64,000 bases of DNA, taken from Listeria cossartiae subsp. cayugensis (GTDB lineage Bacteria > Bacillota > Bacilli > Lactobacillales > Listeriaceae). The stretch spans positions 62,001 through 126,000 of the forward strand of contig NZ_JAARZC010000004.1 in NCBI RefSeq assembly GCF_014229095.1, given 5' to 3'. Below the pieces are notes generated by a model. The model had not been told where the DNA came from. It saw only the letters and a list, made by a program, of their open reading frames with translations, and ran no database searches. Of the stretch, positions 1 through 10,571 are shown piece after piece (within the stretch, counting starts at the first letter, position 1; the number at the start of each line of letters is the position of its first letter). Both the position numbers and the translations under genes were made by a program.

Positions 1-1
1 T

Positions 2-478
2 GATTTATTCTTCTCCGGAGTACGTCCAGCGATTAACGCCGGTCTTTCTGTATCCCGTGTAGGTGGATCAGCGCAAATTAAAGCAATGAAAACAGTTGCC
101 GGAACACTTCGTCTAGACCTTGCCGCTTACCGTGAGCTAGAATCCTTCTCACAATTCGGTTCTGACCTAGATGCAGCTACTCGTGCGAAACTAGAACGTG
201 GTAAACGTACAGTAGAAGTTCTAAAACAAGATTTGCACAAACCTTTGAAAGTTGAAAAACAAGTATTGATTCTTTATGCACTTGTTCATAAATATCTGGA
301 TGATGTACCAGTTCATGATGTACTGCGTTTTGAGTCCGAAATGAATACATGGTTTGATCATAATCACCCAGAGCTTTTGGAAGAAATTCGTACAACGAAA
401 AAACTTCCTGACGAAGCGAAACTTGAAGCAGCATTAAAAGAATTTAAAAATACATTTGTTCCTTCTGAAGAAAAATAA
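2..478 (+). CDS. atpA: ATP synthase F1 subunit alpha, C-terminal part (5' cut by window edge)
   Basis: This is the last 158 residues of the alpha subunit of F1Fo ATP synthase, the non-catalytic nucleotide-binding partner of beta in the cytoplasmic F1 head. The frame is open from base 2 and reads the alpha signature [20 protein letters not shown], which ends the nucleotide-binding domain, followed by the helical C-terminal domain. About 345 N-terminal residues, including the Walker A motif, lie outside the window. It is followed by atpG after 37 bases with a strong ribosome site, the normal operon order alpha-gamma-beta-epsilon. The identification is firm; only the 5' end is missing. Confidence 0.97.
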   Translation, partial: DLFFSGVRPAINAGLSVSRVGGSAQIKAMKTVAGTLRLDLAAYRELESFSQFGSDLDAATRAKLERGKRTVEVLKQDLHKPLKVEKQVLILYALVHKYLDDVPVHDVLRFESEMNTWFDHNHPELLEEIRTTKKLPDEAKLEAALKEFKNTFVPSEEK

Positions 479-509
479 TTTAGACTCGGAATAAATTCAA
501 AGGTGGTGA

Positions 510-1388
<879 letters not shown>

Positions 1389-1430
1389 AAGTCGGCGTTT
1401 CTTGTAACGTCCCTATAAATGGGAAGGTAA

Positions 1431-2870
<1,440 letters not shown>

Positions 2871-2873
2871 TAA

Positions 2874-3296
<423 letters not shown>

Positions 3297-3306
3297 TAGT
3301 CATCTC

Positions 3307-3338
3307 ACTTCCTGGCCACCGCGCCAGGAAGTTTTTTT
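3307..3338 (+). terminator. Rho-independent terminator of the atp operon
   Basis: A perfect 10-bp stem (ACTTCCTGGC / GCCAGGAAGT) with a 6-base loop is followed by a run of seven T. It lies directly after atpC. Confidence 0.93.
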
Positions 3339-3419
3339 ATATACCAATAAGTGTATTAACTGTTTTTTCCTAGCGGTATTTGTTAAAATGAGTAGTAGCG
3401 AAATATGAGGAGCGAACGC

Positions 3420-3656
3420 ATGTATAATATTATTATGGAATCACCATATGTCATCATCATTTCACATTTACTATTTATTGTAATTACTTTTTGGGCACTA
3501 CAAGCTATTAATTATGAGAAATTCATCAAGAAAAACCATGTAACACAAGCTAGACTGTTATTCGTGATCATTTCGATTGTATTAGGTTATACATTAAGCA
3601 GTTTTTTCTTAGATTATTTGGCAGCTTCCAAACAGTTAATTAATTTTTTTAGTTAG
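3420..3656 (+). CDS. DUF1146 family small membrane protein
   Basis: This is a 78-residue protein with two hydrophobic segments, about residues 9-28 and 43-63, so it is predicted to be a small integral membrane protein with short basic loops. It matches the DUF1146 family (YwzB-like) that sits between atpC and murA in Bacillales; its function is not known. The start is the ATG at 3420, seven bases after GAGGAG; an upstream ATG at 3405 overlaps that ribosome site and is unlikely. It is flanked by the atp terminator and the murA promoter, so it is probably transcribed alone. Confidence 0.85.
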   Translation: MYNIIMESPYVIIISHLLFIVITFWALQAINYEKFIKKNHVTQARLLFVIISIVLGYTLSSFFLDYLAASKQLINFFS

Positions 3657-3724
3657 AAAATGGTAGTATAGTAGTCAAAAATTAATAGAAGCTTATAACA
3701 ACTTTAATATTACGTTAAAATCAG

Positions 3725-3754
3725 TTGATATTTTAGGGTGATAAGTGGTAGAAT
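3725..3754 (+). promoter_or_regulatory. Candidate sigmaA promoter of murA
   Basis: TTGATA (3725-3730) and TAGAAT (3749-3754) are separated by 18 bases, about 85 bases before the murA start. The ATAAGTG-TAGAATTA core recurs before secA (see findings). Confidence 0.6.
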
Positions 3755-3837
3755 TACTTAGATATGTTTTAAATTTAAATTTTGATTAATAAAATTCGAT
3801 AAATGATTTAGTTATTAGTAACGCGGAGGGGTTCTTT

Positions 3838-5130
3838 TTGGAAAAAATTATTGTACGCGGTGGAAAACAGTTAAATGGTTCTGTGAAAATGGAAGGTGCC
3901 AAAAATGCTGTATTACCGGTAATAGCTGCTACATTACTTGCGAGTAAAGGTACTAGCGTATTAAAAAATGTCCCAAATTTGTCTGATGTATTCACAATTA
4001 ATGAAGTTCTTAAATATCTAAATGCAGATGTTTCTTTTGTAAATGATGAAGTGACAGTTGATGCAACAGGAGAAATCTCTTCTGATGCACCTTTTGAGTA
4101 TGTTCGTAAAATGCGTGCTTCCATTGTTGTAATGGGGCCACTTTTAGCTCGTACAGGTTCTGCTCGTGTAGCTTTACCAGGCGGATGTGCAATTGGTTCA
4201 AGACCAGTTGATTTACATTTAAAAGGTTTCGAAGCAATGGGCGCAGTAGTGAAAATTGAAAATGGCTATATTGAAGCAACTGCTGAAAAATTAGTGGGCG
4301 CTAAAGTCTACTTAGATTTCCCTAGTGTGGGAGCAACCCAAAATATTATGATGGCTGCAACCTTAGCAGAAGGTACAACTGTAATTGAAAACGTTGCTCG
4401 TGAACCTGAAATTGTTGACTTAGCCAATTTCCTAAATCAAATGGGTGCTAGAGTAATTGGTGCGGGAACAGAAGTAATTAGAATTGAAGGCGTTAAAGAA
4501 CTAACTGCTACTGAACATTCTATTATTCCTGACCGTATTGAAGCAGGTACATTTATGATTGCCGCTGCTATTACTGGTGGAAATGTTCTGATTGAAGACG
4601 CAGTTCCTGAACATATTAGTTCATTAATTGCTAAACTTGAAGAAATGGGCGTTCAAATCATTGAAGAAGAGAACGGTATTCGTGTTATTGGGCCTGATAA
4701 ATTAAAAGCTGTAGACGTTAAGACTATGCCACACCCAGGTTTCCCAACTGATATGCAATCACAAATGATGGTAATTCAAATGCTAAGCGAAGGTACAAGC
4801 ATTATGACAGAAACTGTCTTTGAAAATCGTTTCATGCATGTAGAAGAAATGCGCAGAATGAATGCTGATATGAAAATTGAAGGACACTCTGTTATTATTT
4901 CGGGGCCTGCTAAACTACAAGGAGCAGAAGTTGCAGCAACAGATTTACGTGCAGCAGCAGCACTTATTCTTGCAGGTTTAGTTGCAGATGGCTACACACA
5001 AGTAACTGAGTTGAAGTACCTTGATCGCGGCTATAATAATTTCCACGGAAAATTACAATCGCTTGGAGCGGATGTTGAACGTGTAGATGATTCCAAAATT
5101 GATGTAACAAACTTAGCATCTTTATTCTAA
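3838..5130 (+). CDS. murA: UDP-N-acetylglucosamine 1-carboxyvinyltransferase MurA
   Basis: MurA transfers enolpyruvate from PEP to UDP-GlcNAc, the first committed step of peptidoglycan precursor synthesis in the cytoplasm. The 430-residue protein has the [12 protein letters not shown] substrate-binding Lys/Asn segment near residues 17-28, and the fosfomycin-target cysteine is present at Cys117 in the loop [13 protein letters not shown]. Translation starts at TTG seven bases after GGAGGGG. Firmicutes often carry two paralogues (MurA and MurZ); the position upstream of mbl matches the gene usually named murA/murAA. The gene has its own promoter and terminator. Confidence 0.95.
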   Translation: MEKIIVRGGKQLNGSVKMEGAKNAVLPVIAATLLASKGTSVLKNVPNLSDVFTINEVLKYLNADVSFVNDEVTVDATGEISSDAPFEYVRKMRASIVVMGPLLARTGSARVALPGGCAIGSRPVDLHLKGFEAMGAVVKIENGYIEATAEKLVGAKVYLDFPSVGATQNIMMAATLAEGTTVIENVAREPEIVDLANFLNQMGARVIGAGTEVIRIEGVKELTATEHSIIPDRIEAGTFMIAAAITGGNVLIEDAVPEHISSLIAKLEEMGVQIIEEENGIRVIGPDKLKAVDVKTMPHPGFPTDMQSQMMVIQMLSEGTSIMTETVFENRFMHVEEMRRMNADMKIEGHSVIISGPAKLQGAEVAATDLRAAAALILAGLVADGYTQVTELKYLDRGYNNFHGKLQSLGADVERVDDSKIDVTNLASLF

Positions 5131-5142
5131 ATTTAAATGTTA

Positions 5143-5172
5143 AAAACCGTATCTTTTTGATGCGGTTTTTTT
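5143..5172 (+). terminator. Rho-independent terminator after murA
   Basis: The stem AAACCGTATC / GATGCGGTTT (one G-U pair, five-T loop) is followed by seven T. Confidence 0.88.
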
Positions 5173-5231
5173 ATTTATTGTGAAAAAAACCATGTTGTTC
5201 TAAAATATACATTCCAGCCTTAGATAAATTA

Positions 5232-5240
5232 TGCTATAAT
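5232..5240 (+). promoter_or_regulatory. Candidate extended -10 promoter of mbl
   Basis: TGCTATAAT is an extended -10 element about 50 bases before the mbl start. The -35 region is weak, which is tolerated with TGn extensions. Confidence 0.55.
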
Positions 5241-5292
5241 TCAAAATGAGATGTAAAATTAGGTGTACACCACGAAAGGAGTTAAAGTATAA

Positions 5293-6288
5293 ATGGCAAA
5301 AGATGTTGGTATCGATTTAGGTACAGCCAATGTATTAATTCATGTTAAAGGAAGAGGAATCGTTGTAAACGAACCTGCAGTTGTCGCTGTGAACAATAAG
5401 ACAGGGCAAGTTCTAGCCGTTGGGTCAGAAGCAAGAGATATGGTTGGTAGAACGCCAGGAGACATTACGGCAATTAAGCCTATGAAAGATGGGGTTATTG
5501 CTGATTTTGATATTGTTCAAGAGATGCTGCGTTTCTTTATACAAAAGTTAAATTTAAAAACCTTTTTTTCACGGCCACGTATTTTAATTTGTTGTCCAAC
5601 GAATATTACTTCAGTCGAGCAAAAAGCCATTAGAGAAGTTGCTGAAAAAAGTGGTGGAAAACAAGTATTCCTAGAAGAAGAACCTAAAGTTGCGGCTATT
5701 GGTGCCGGCATGGATATTTTTGAACCTTCTGGTAACATGATTATTGATATTGGTGGAGGGACTGCAGATGTTGCTGTATTATCCATGGGTGATATCGTAA
5801 CTAGTCAATCAGTAAAAGTTGCTGGTAACAAATGGGATGCCGATATTTTAAATTATGTTAAACGTAAATATAACGTACTTATTGGTGAAAGAACTGCTGA
5901 AAATATTAAAGTAACAATCGGTACTGCTTCCCAAGGTGCTAAAGAAGAAAAAATGGAAATTCGTGGTAGAGATTTAGTAAGTGGTTTACCTAAAACAATT
6001 TCGATTACAAGTTCTGAAGTAGAAGAAGCGATTCATGATTCGTTACACTTAATGGTACTAGCTGCTAGACAAGTATTGGAGCAAACACCTCCAGAACTTT
6101 CAGCAGATATTATTGACAGAGGAATTATCATGACTGGTGGCGGATCTTTACTACATGGTTTAGATGAATTAATGTCTGAACAATTAAAAGTTCCGGTCTT
6201 AATTACTGAGAATCCTTTAGATGTGGTAGCTCTTGGTACTGGCATTTTACTTGACTCACTTACAAATAAAAAACGTAATAAATTCTAA
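5293..6288 (+). CDS. mbl: Cell shape protein Mbl (MreB family actin homologue)
   Basis: Mbl is a bacterial actin that forms membrane-bound filaments guiding lateral wall synthesis. The 331-residue protein begins with the phosphate-1 motif VGIDLGTANVLIHVKG. It has the phosphate-2 motif IIDIGGGTADVAVLS near residue 158 and the adenosine motif GIIMTGGGSLLHGLD near residue 278. Its position downstream of murA and upstream of fabZ is the Bacillales mbl locus, and the protein lacks the N-terminal features of the mreBCD-encoded MreB. A ribosome site AAAGGAG lies about ten bases before ATG. fabZ follows after 21 bases, so the two are probably cotranscribed. Confidence 0.92.
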   Translation: MAKDVGIDLGTANVLIHVKGRGIVVNEPAVVAVNNKTGQVLAVGSEARDMVGRTPGDITAIKPMKDGVIADFDIVQEMLRFFIQKLNLKTFFSRPRILICCPTNITSVEQKAIREVAEKSGGKQVFLEEEPKVAAIGAGMDIFEPSGNMIIDIGGGTADVAVLSMGDIVTSQSVKVAGNKWDADILNYVKRKYNVLIGERTAENIKVTIGTASQGAKEEKMEIRGRDLVSGLPKTISITSSEVEEAIHDSLHLMVLAARQVLEQTPPELSADIIDRGIIMTGGGSLLHGLDELMSEQLKVPVLITENPLDVVALGTGILLDSLTNKKRNKF

Positions 6289-6309
6289 AGTTGAATTTGG
6301 GGGATGTAT

Positions 6310-6744
6310 ATGTTAGATATTAAAAAAATCAAAGAAATCTTACCTCATCGTTATCCATTTTTATTAGTAGATAGAGTTATTTCTGTTGAAGAAGGCAAAA
6401 AAGTTACTGCTATAAAGAATGTAACGGCAAACGAAGAATTCTTTAATGGGCATTTTCCAGAGTATCCGGTAATGCCGGGTGTACTAATTGTAGAAGCATT
6501 AGCCCAAACAAGTGGAATTGCAATGATGCAAAATGAAGCCAACAAAGGAAAAATTGGTTTGTTTGCTGGGATTGATGGTTGTCGTTTTAAACGTCAAGTT
6601 GTCCCAGGTGACCAATTATTACTTGAAGCTGAAATCACTCGCATGAGAGGCGCGATTGCAAAAGCGAAAGTGAAAGCAACCGTTGAAGGCGATTTGGTTT
6701 GTGAAGCTGAAATTATGTTTGCTTTATCAGATGTACCAAAATAA
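6310..6744 (+). CDS. fabZ: (3R)-hydroxyacyl-ACP dehydratase FabZ
   Basis: FabZ dehydrates beta-hydroxyacyl-ACP in type II fatty acid elongation. The 144-residue hot-dog protein carries the catalytic motif [19 protein letters not shown] with His48 and Glu62. The ATG at 6310 is preferred over one at 6304 because GGGGG is six bases upstream and the resulting [21 protein letters not shown] is the family N-terminus. A terminator follows immediately. Confidence 0.95.
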   Translation: MLDIKKIKEILPHRYPFLLVDRVISVEEGKKVTAIKNVTANEEFFNGHFPEYPVMPGVLIVEALAQTSGIAMMQNEANKGKIGLFAGIDGCRFKRQVVPGDQLLLEAEITRMRGAIAKAKVKATVEGDLVCEAEIMFALSDVPK

Positions 6745-6751
6745 AAAGATT

Positions 6752-6786
6752 AGCACTGAAGCCCAAATGGGTTTTGGTGCTTTTTT
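6752..6786 (+). terminator. Rho-independent terminator after fabZ
   Basis: A 13-bp stem with G-U pairs (AGCACTGAAGCCC / GGGTTTTGGTGCT) and an AAAT loop is followed by six T. Confidence 0.88.
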
Positions 6787-6862
6787 CATGTACTCAGAAT
6801 AGCATGGGTTTAAAAAAGTTACAAAGTACTAAAATGATATTTTAGAGCAAAATACCCCCTGG

Positions 6863-6898
6863 AAAACGTATTTTTCTGTTAGGTGAAAACATCCTTTT
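6863..6898 (+). promoter_or_regulatory. Pair of ComK-type AT-boxes upstream of the ssb-like gene
   Basis: Two exact AAAA-N5-TTTT boxes occur at 6863-6875 (spacer CGTAT) and 6886-6898 (spacer CATCC), with 10 bases between them. Bacillus ComK binds pairs of such boxes; its usual gaps are 8, 18 or 31 bases, so the 10-base gap is close but not canonical. The downstream gene is an SsbB-type protein, a known ComK target in Bacillus. Confidence 0.5.
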
Positions 6899-6995
6899 TG
6901 CTACTCTATACCTAGTGGAAATGCAGTTTTAGCTATTTTACAAAGAAATTTTTATCCAATATAATCGCTATACACCAAAAGAAAGAGGCGATTAG

Positions 6996-7361
6996 ATGAT
7001 TAATCAAGTAACTTTAGTAGGACGATTAACGAAGGAACCAGAATTGAAATGGACTACGGAAGATCGAGCTGTGTTGAACTTAACTCTCGCTTTGAACCGT
7101 TTCGGTAAAAATAAACGAGTAGAAAGTGATGCAGATTTTATTCAATGTGTTGTTTGGGGTAAAAGAGCAGAAGCAACGGCGGAATTTTGTAGTAAAGGTC
7201 AATTAGTAGGGATTGTCGGTGAACTTCAATCACGTAATTATTTAAATAAAGAAGAGCAAAAAATCTATATTACCGAGGTATTAGTTCATCAGATTAGATA
7301 TTTATCAAGCCGTAATAAAGAAGAAAATGTAGTGAATATTCCTCAGGAAGATGAGGAATGA
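6996..7361 (+). CDS. ssbB: Short single-stranded DNA-binding protein (SsbB/YwpH type)
   Basis: The 121-residue OB-fold protein begins MINQVTLVGRLTKEPELKWT and has the family ssDNA-binding core (FIQCVVWGKRAEATAEFCSKG, GELQSRNY). It lacks the long Gly/Gln-rich linker of replicative SSB. Its tail ends VVNIPQEDEE, acidic but without the usual DDDLPF tip. This matches the short SsbB paralogue that protects incoming DNA during transformation. In Bacillus subtilis ywpH/ssbB also lies just downstream of the mbl-ywpB (fabZ) region. It stands alone between a terminator and a 389-base gene-free stretch, and AT-boxes upstream suggest competence control. Confidence 0.82.
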   Translation: MINQVTLVGRLTKEPELKWTTEDRAVLNLTLALNRFGKNKRVESDADFIQCVVWGKRAEATAEFCSKGQLVGIVGELQSRNYLNKEEQKIYITEVLVHQIRYLSSRNKEENVVNIPQEDEE

Positions 7362-7750
7362 TGTAATACTTTGTTATAAAGAGCCGTATTTCATCATGAA
7401 TTTTAGAGGAAATGGATAAAAAAACCGCAAATAGAGACAATTTTAGTTTCTGTTTGTAATGGAAAAATTTTCCAATTCAGTGAAATAAAATTATTTTATT
7501 CACTTATTGAACTATCCTAAATAATGTTAGTGAGCTACTGAACCACAACTGCAAGCTAGGATAACTTGAACTCCCCAGAAATAGAGCCAGACGTAATAAA
7601 AATCAGACAATAATGGCAATTTACAAATATTGCAGGAAAACGGATACTATTTGAAGCCGTGTCATATATGCTTAATTTTTTAGTAACCAAGCTGCTAGTT
7701 TCGTATGGTACGATTGTTCTCGAAAGTTATCAAGGAGGGAAAATAAGTAC
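7362..7750 (+). other. 389-base gene-free leader upstream of the LysM/3D gene, with two dyads
   Basis: No open reading frame of note is present. Two symmetric elements stand out: TGGAAAAATTTTCCA (7460-7474), and an 11-bp inverted repeat with one bulged A at 7480-7503 (GTGAAATAAAAT / ATTTTATTCAC). A GTAATAAAAATCAG stretch and a small CGG/CCG hairpin (about 7640-7658) lie nearer the gene. I recognise no known riboswitch. The stretch probably holds the end of the ssb transcript, the promoter and a long 5' leader. Confidence 0.4.
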
Positions 7751-8578
7751 ATGAAAAAAACAGTAGTAGCCATTGCGGCTGGTTTAATTATTGCAGGATC
7801 TGGTTCAACTCAAGCTTTTGCGGCTGAGTATAAAGTACAAGATGGTGATTCGCTTTGGAAAATATCAAATGAAAATAATGTTTCTATAAAACAATTGAAA
7901 GAAGACAACAATTTGAGTTCTAACTTGATTTTTCCAAATCAAACACTACAAGTAAACAGTGGGGAAGAAAAAGCCACTGCTAGCAATGATTCCAAATATA
8001 CAGTTGTTGCAGGAGACACACTTAGCCATATCGCTTTAGATTATGGCGTAACAGTTAACCAACTAAAATCATGGAATAATCTTTCTTCTGACTTAATTAT
8101 AGTCGGTCAAAAATTATCTGTTGGTAATAAGGCTGTAGCGAGTGAAAATAACGCAACAGCGGATAATTCGGATAATAAAGTAACCGAGCAACCAAAAGAA
8201 GAAAAAGCAGCACCAGCAACTCAAAAATCAACCTCATCTAATGAAGCATCTTCAAACAGCTCTTCTAACTCTTCCGCAGCTCAAGGGAATGTTTCAAAAG
8301 AGATTACAGTAACGGCAACTGCATACAGTAAAGCTGAGCCTGGCTTGAGCCATATGACAGCAACTGGCATTGATTTGAATGATAATCCTCGTGTTATTGC
8401 GGTCGATCCATCTGTTATTCCTTTAGGTTCAAAAGTATATGTTGAAGGATACGGACAAGCAATTGCAGCCGATACTGGTGGCGCGATTAAAGGAAATAAA
8501 ATTGATGTACATTTAAACTCAGTTCAAGAAGTTAACAACTGGGGTGTAAAACAAGTTAAAGTACAAATTTTAGATTAA
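7751..8578 (+). CDS. Secreted LysM repeat / 3D domain cell wall protein (YocH-like)
   Basis: The 275-residue protein has a Sec signal peptide (about residues 1-25, cleavage after AFA). Two LysM peptidoglycan-binding repeats follow: YKVQDGDSLWKISNENNVS, near 27-70, and YTVVAGDTLSHIALDYGVT, near 83-125. After a Ser/Asn-rich linker (about 130-178) comes a C-terminal 3D domain with the conserved aspartates (IAVDPSVIPLGSKVYVEGYG, AADTGGAIKGNKIDVH). The 3D domain is a double-psi barrel shared with MltA-type lytic enzymes. The architecture matches YocH of Bacillus and the Listeria protein discussed as a resuscitation-promoting factor analogue (stationary-phase survival protein type). It is transcribed alone between a long leader and a terminator. 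Confidence 0.85.
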   Translation: MKKTVVAIAAGLIIAGSGSTQAFAAEYKVQDGDSLWKISNENNVSIKQLKEDNNLSSNLIFPNQTLQVNSGEEKATASNDSKYTVVAGDTLSHIALDYGVTVNQLKSWNNLSSDLIIVGQKLSVGNKAVASENNATADNSDNKVTEQPKEEKAAPATQKSTSSNEASSNSSSNSSAAQGNVSKEITVTATAYSKAEPGLSHMTATGIDLNDNPRVIAVDPSVIPLGSKVYVEGYGQAIAADTGGAIKGNKIDVHLNSVQEVNNWGVKQVKVQILD

Positions 8579-8595
8579 TTTGTTCCATATTGAGG

Positions 8596-8632
8596 GGCTG
8601 TAAATGGCATTATGCTGTTTACAGTCTTTTTT
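8596..8632 (+). terminator. Rho-independent terminator after the LysM/3D gene
   Basis: The stem GGCTGTAAAT / GTTTACAGTC, with G-U pairs, is followed by six T. Confidence 0.85.
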
Positions 8633-8704
8633 GTAGATTAAAAATAGGAAGCGTCCTTGTTTTATGATAAACTTATACATAATAAAGTTTTTTAGGAGAT
8701 ACAT

Positions 8705-9439
8705 ATGAAAAAGCAGGAAATTTCAATTTTAAATATACCTTTTTATAATACAACACAAGCGGGATTTGTGGAGGAACTGTATAAAGCAACGCAAAATGAG
8801 GAACGTCGATTTGTTGTTACGGCTAATCCAGAAATTGTTATGCATGCTCGGACGGATAAAGAGTTTGAGGCTATTTTACGGCAAGCTGATTATATTGTGC
8901 CTGATGGTATTGGGATTATAATGGCTTCTGAAAAACTTGGGGAGCCTTTAAAAGAACGCGTGACTGGTTATGACACAATGGTTGGGTTGTTGAATAAGCC
9001 GCTGCGTTGTTATTTTCTAGGTGCGAAACCGGAAGTTAGTGAATCGGTCGAAGCAAAAGTGCACGAAAAGTATCCACAAGCTATCGTTTGCGGTGTGCAT
9101 CATGGTTATTTTGATGCGTTAGAAAGTGAAGCAATTGCGAAGGAAATAGTCGTTGCAGAGCCAGATGTAATCTTTGTTGCACTGGGATCTCCTGCACAAG
9201 AAAAGTGGATTTTGTCTCAGATAGCTAATTTCACTAAAGGGATTTTTATTGGTGTAGGAGGAAGCTTTGATGTTTTAACGGATAATGTGAAGCGCGCACC
9301 AAAAATATGGATAAAATTAAAACTAGAATGGGTATATAGATTACTTTCTAATCCTTCTCGCTGGAGACGTTTTTTCGCAATACCTCAATTTATGCTTGTT
9401 ATTCGAAAAGAGCGCAAGCGTTTGAAAAAGGGTGAGTAA
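8705..9439 (+). CDS. tagA: WecG/TagA/CpsF family N-acetylmannosaminyltransferase
   Basis: TagA adds ManNAc from UDP-ManNAc to undecaprenyl-PP-GlcNAc, the second step in wall teichoic acid linkage-unit synthesis at the inner membrane face. The 244-residue protein has family GT26 landmarks: VTANPEIVMHAR with the catalytic Asp region near ADYIVPDGIGI, GVGGSFDVLTDNVKRAPKIW near 175-195, and the Trp/Arg-rich tail LEWVYRLLSNPSRWRR that anchors the enzyme at the membrane. The ribosome site GGAG is five bases before ATG. Its stop is directly followed by the ATG of menC, and tagO, which makes its acceptor, is the next gene but one. Confidence 0.9.
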   Translation: MKKQEISILNIPFYNTTQAGFVEELYKATQNEERRFVVTANPEIVMHARTDKEFEAILRQADYIVPDGIGIIMASEKLGEPLKERVTGYDTMVGLLNKPLRCYFLGAKPEVSESVEAKVHEKYPQAIVCGVHHGYFDALESEAIAKEIVVAEPDVIFVALGSPAQEKWILSQIANFTKGIFIGVGGSFDVLTDNVKRAPKIWIKLKLEWVYRLLSNPSRWRRFFAIPQFMLVIRKERKRLKKGE

Positions 9440-10564
9440 ATGTATTTTCAAAAGGCAAGACTAATTCATGCAGAACTGCCGCTCATTGCCCCATTTAAAA
9501 CAAGTTATGGGGAATTGAAAAGTAAAGATTTTTATATTATTGAGTTAGTGAGTGAGGATGGGATATGTGGATACGGGGAGTTGGAAGCTTTTCCAGTACC
9601 TGATTATACGGAGGAAACTTTAGACACTGCTATTTCTATCGTTAAGCAGCATTTGCTTCCACTCCTTGCTCAAAAAGAAATTCAAAATCCAGAAGAAGTG
9701 CATCAGCTGTTTAGTTGGATTCAAGGAAATGAAATGGCGAAAGCGGCTGTTGAGCTTGCTGTTTGGGATGCTTTTGCAAAGAGTGAGCAGCGTTCTTTAG
9801 CTGAAATGATTGGCGCGACAAACCGTTCGATTGCGGTTGGTGTGAGTGTTGGTTTGCAGCAGGATGTGGCGGAGTTAGTCCAATTAGTTGAGCGTTACGT
9901 GGATGAAGGTTATGAAAGAGTGAAATTAAAAATCGCGCCGCACAAAGATATTCCATTTGTAGCTGCTGTTCGTAAAAAATTTCCAAATCTAAGCTTGATG
10001 GCGGATGCGAATTCGGCGTATAATAGAGAAGATTTGTTTCTATTAAAGGAATTAGATCAATATGATTTAGAAATGATTGAGCAGCCATTTGGGACTAAAG
10101 ATTTTGTGGATCACGCTTGGTTGCAAAAACAATTAAAAACGCGTATTTGTTTAGATGAAAATATTAGGTCGCTAGCGGATGTAAGACAGGCGCATATGTT
10201 AGGTAGCTGCCAGGCGGTTAATTTAAAATTAGCGCGTGTTGGAGGCATGTCTGAGGCGCTCAGGATAGCGAAATATTGTAAGGATAATCATTTACTTGTC
10301 TGGTGCGGCGGGATGCTCGAAGCCGGAATTGGTAGAGCGCATAATATCGCGTTAGCTGCTAGAGAAGAATTTGTTTTCCCAGGAGATATTTCAGCATCGG
10401 ATCGGTATTTTAATGAAGATATTGTCTCGCCAGCTTTTACGTTAAAGCAAGGTAAGCTTAATGTGCCGGTTAATCAAGGCATTGGAGTGACTTTGGATTT
10501 TGATGTGTTACAAAAATATACTATTTCAACAGAAGAAATTTTGCTAAATAAAGGATGGAGCTGA
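9440..10564 (+). CDS. menC: o-Succinylbenzoate synthase (enolase superfamily)
   Basis: MenC dehydrates SHCHC to o-succinylbenzoate in menaquinone synthesis. The 374-residue protein has the enolase-superfamily capping domain (residues 1 to about 125) and a TIM barrel. The barrel carries the catalytic KxK motif (RVKLKIAP), metal ligands in MADANSAY, EQPFGTKD and CLDENIRS, and the second catalytic Lys in NLKLARVGG. The N-terminus (APFKTSYGELKSKDFYI) is typical of the Gram-positive OSBS/N-acylamino acid racemase branch, so racemase side activity cannot be ruled out. The ATG abuts the tagA stop (TAA-ATG), implying translational coupling. Its placement inside a teichoic acid operon rather than with other men genes is unusual. 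Confidence 0.85.
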   Translation: MYFQKARLIHAELPLIAPFKTSYGELKSKDFYIIELVSEDGICGYGELEAFPVPDYTEETLDTAISIVKQHLLPLLAQKEIQNPEEVHQLFSWIQGNEMAKAAVELAVWDAFAKSEQRSLAEMIGATNRSIAVGVSVGLQQDVAELVQLVERYVDEGYERVKLKIAPHKDIPFVAAVRKKFPNLSLMADANSAYNREDLFLLKELDQYDLEMIEQPFGTKDFVDHAWLQKQLKTRICLDENIRSLADVRQAHMLGSCQAVNLKLARVGGMSEALRIAKYCKDNHLLVWCGGMLEAGIGRAHNIALAAREEFVFPGDISASDRYFNEDIVSPAFTLKQGKLNVPVNQGIGVTLDFDVLQKYTISTEEILLNKGWS

Positions 10565-10571
10565 AAAAATA

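Noticed and set aside
7362-7750. c-di-AMP (ydaO) riboswitch in the leader of the LysM/3D gene.
   Set aside because: The conserved GGGGTGAAT-type and AGCCGA core segments are not present.
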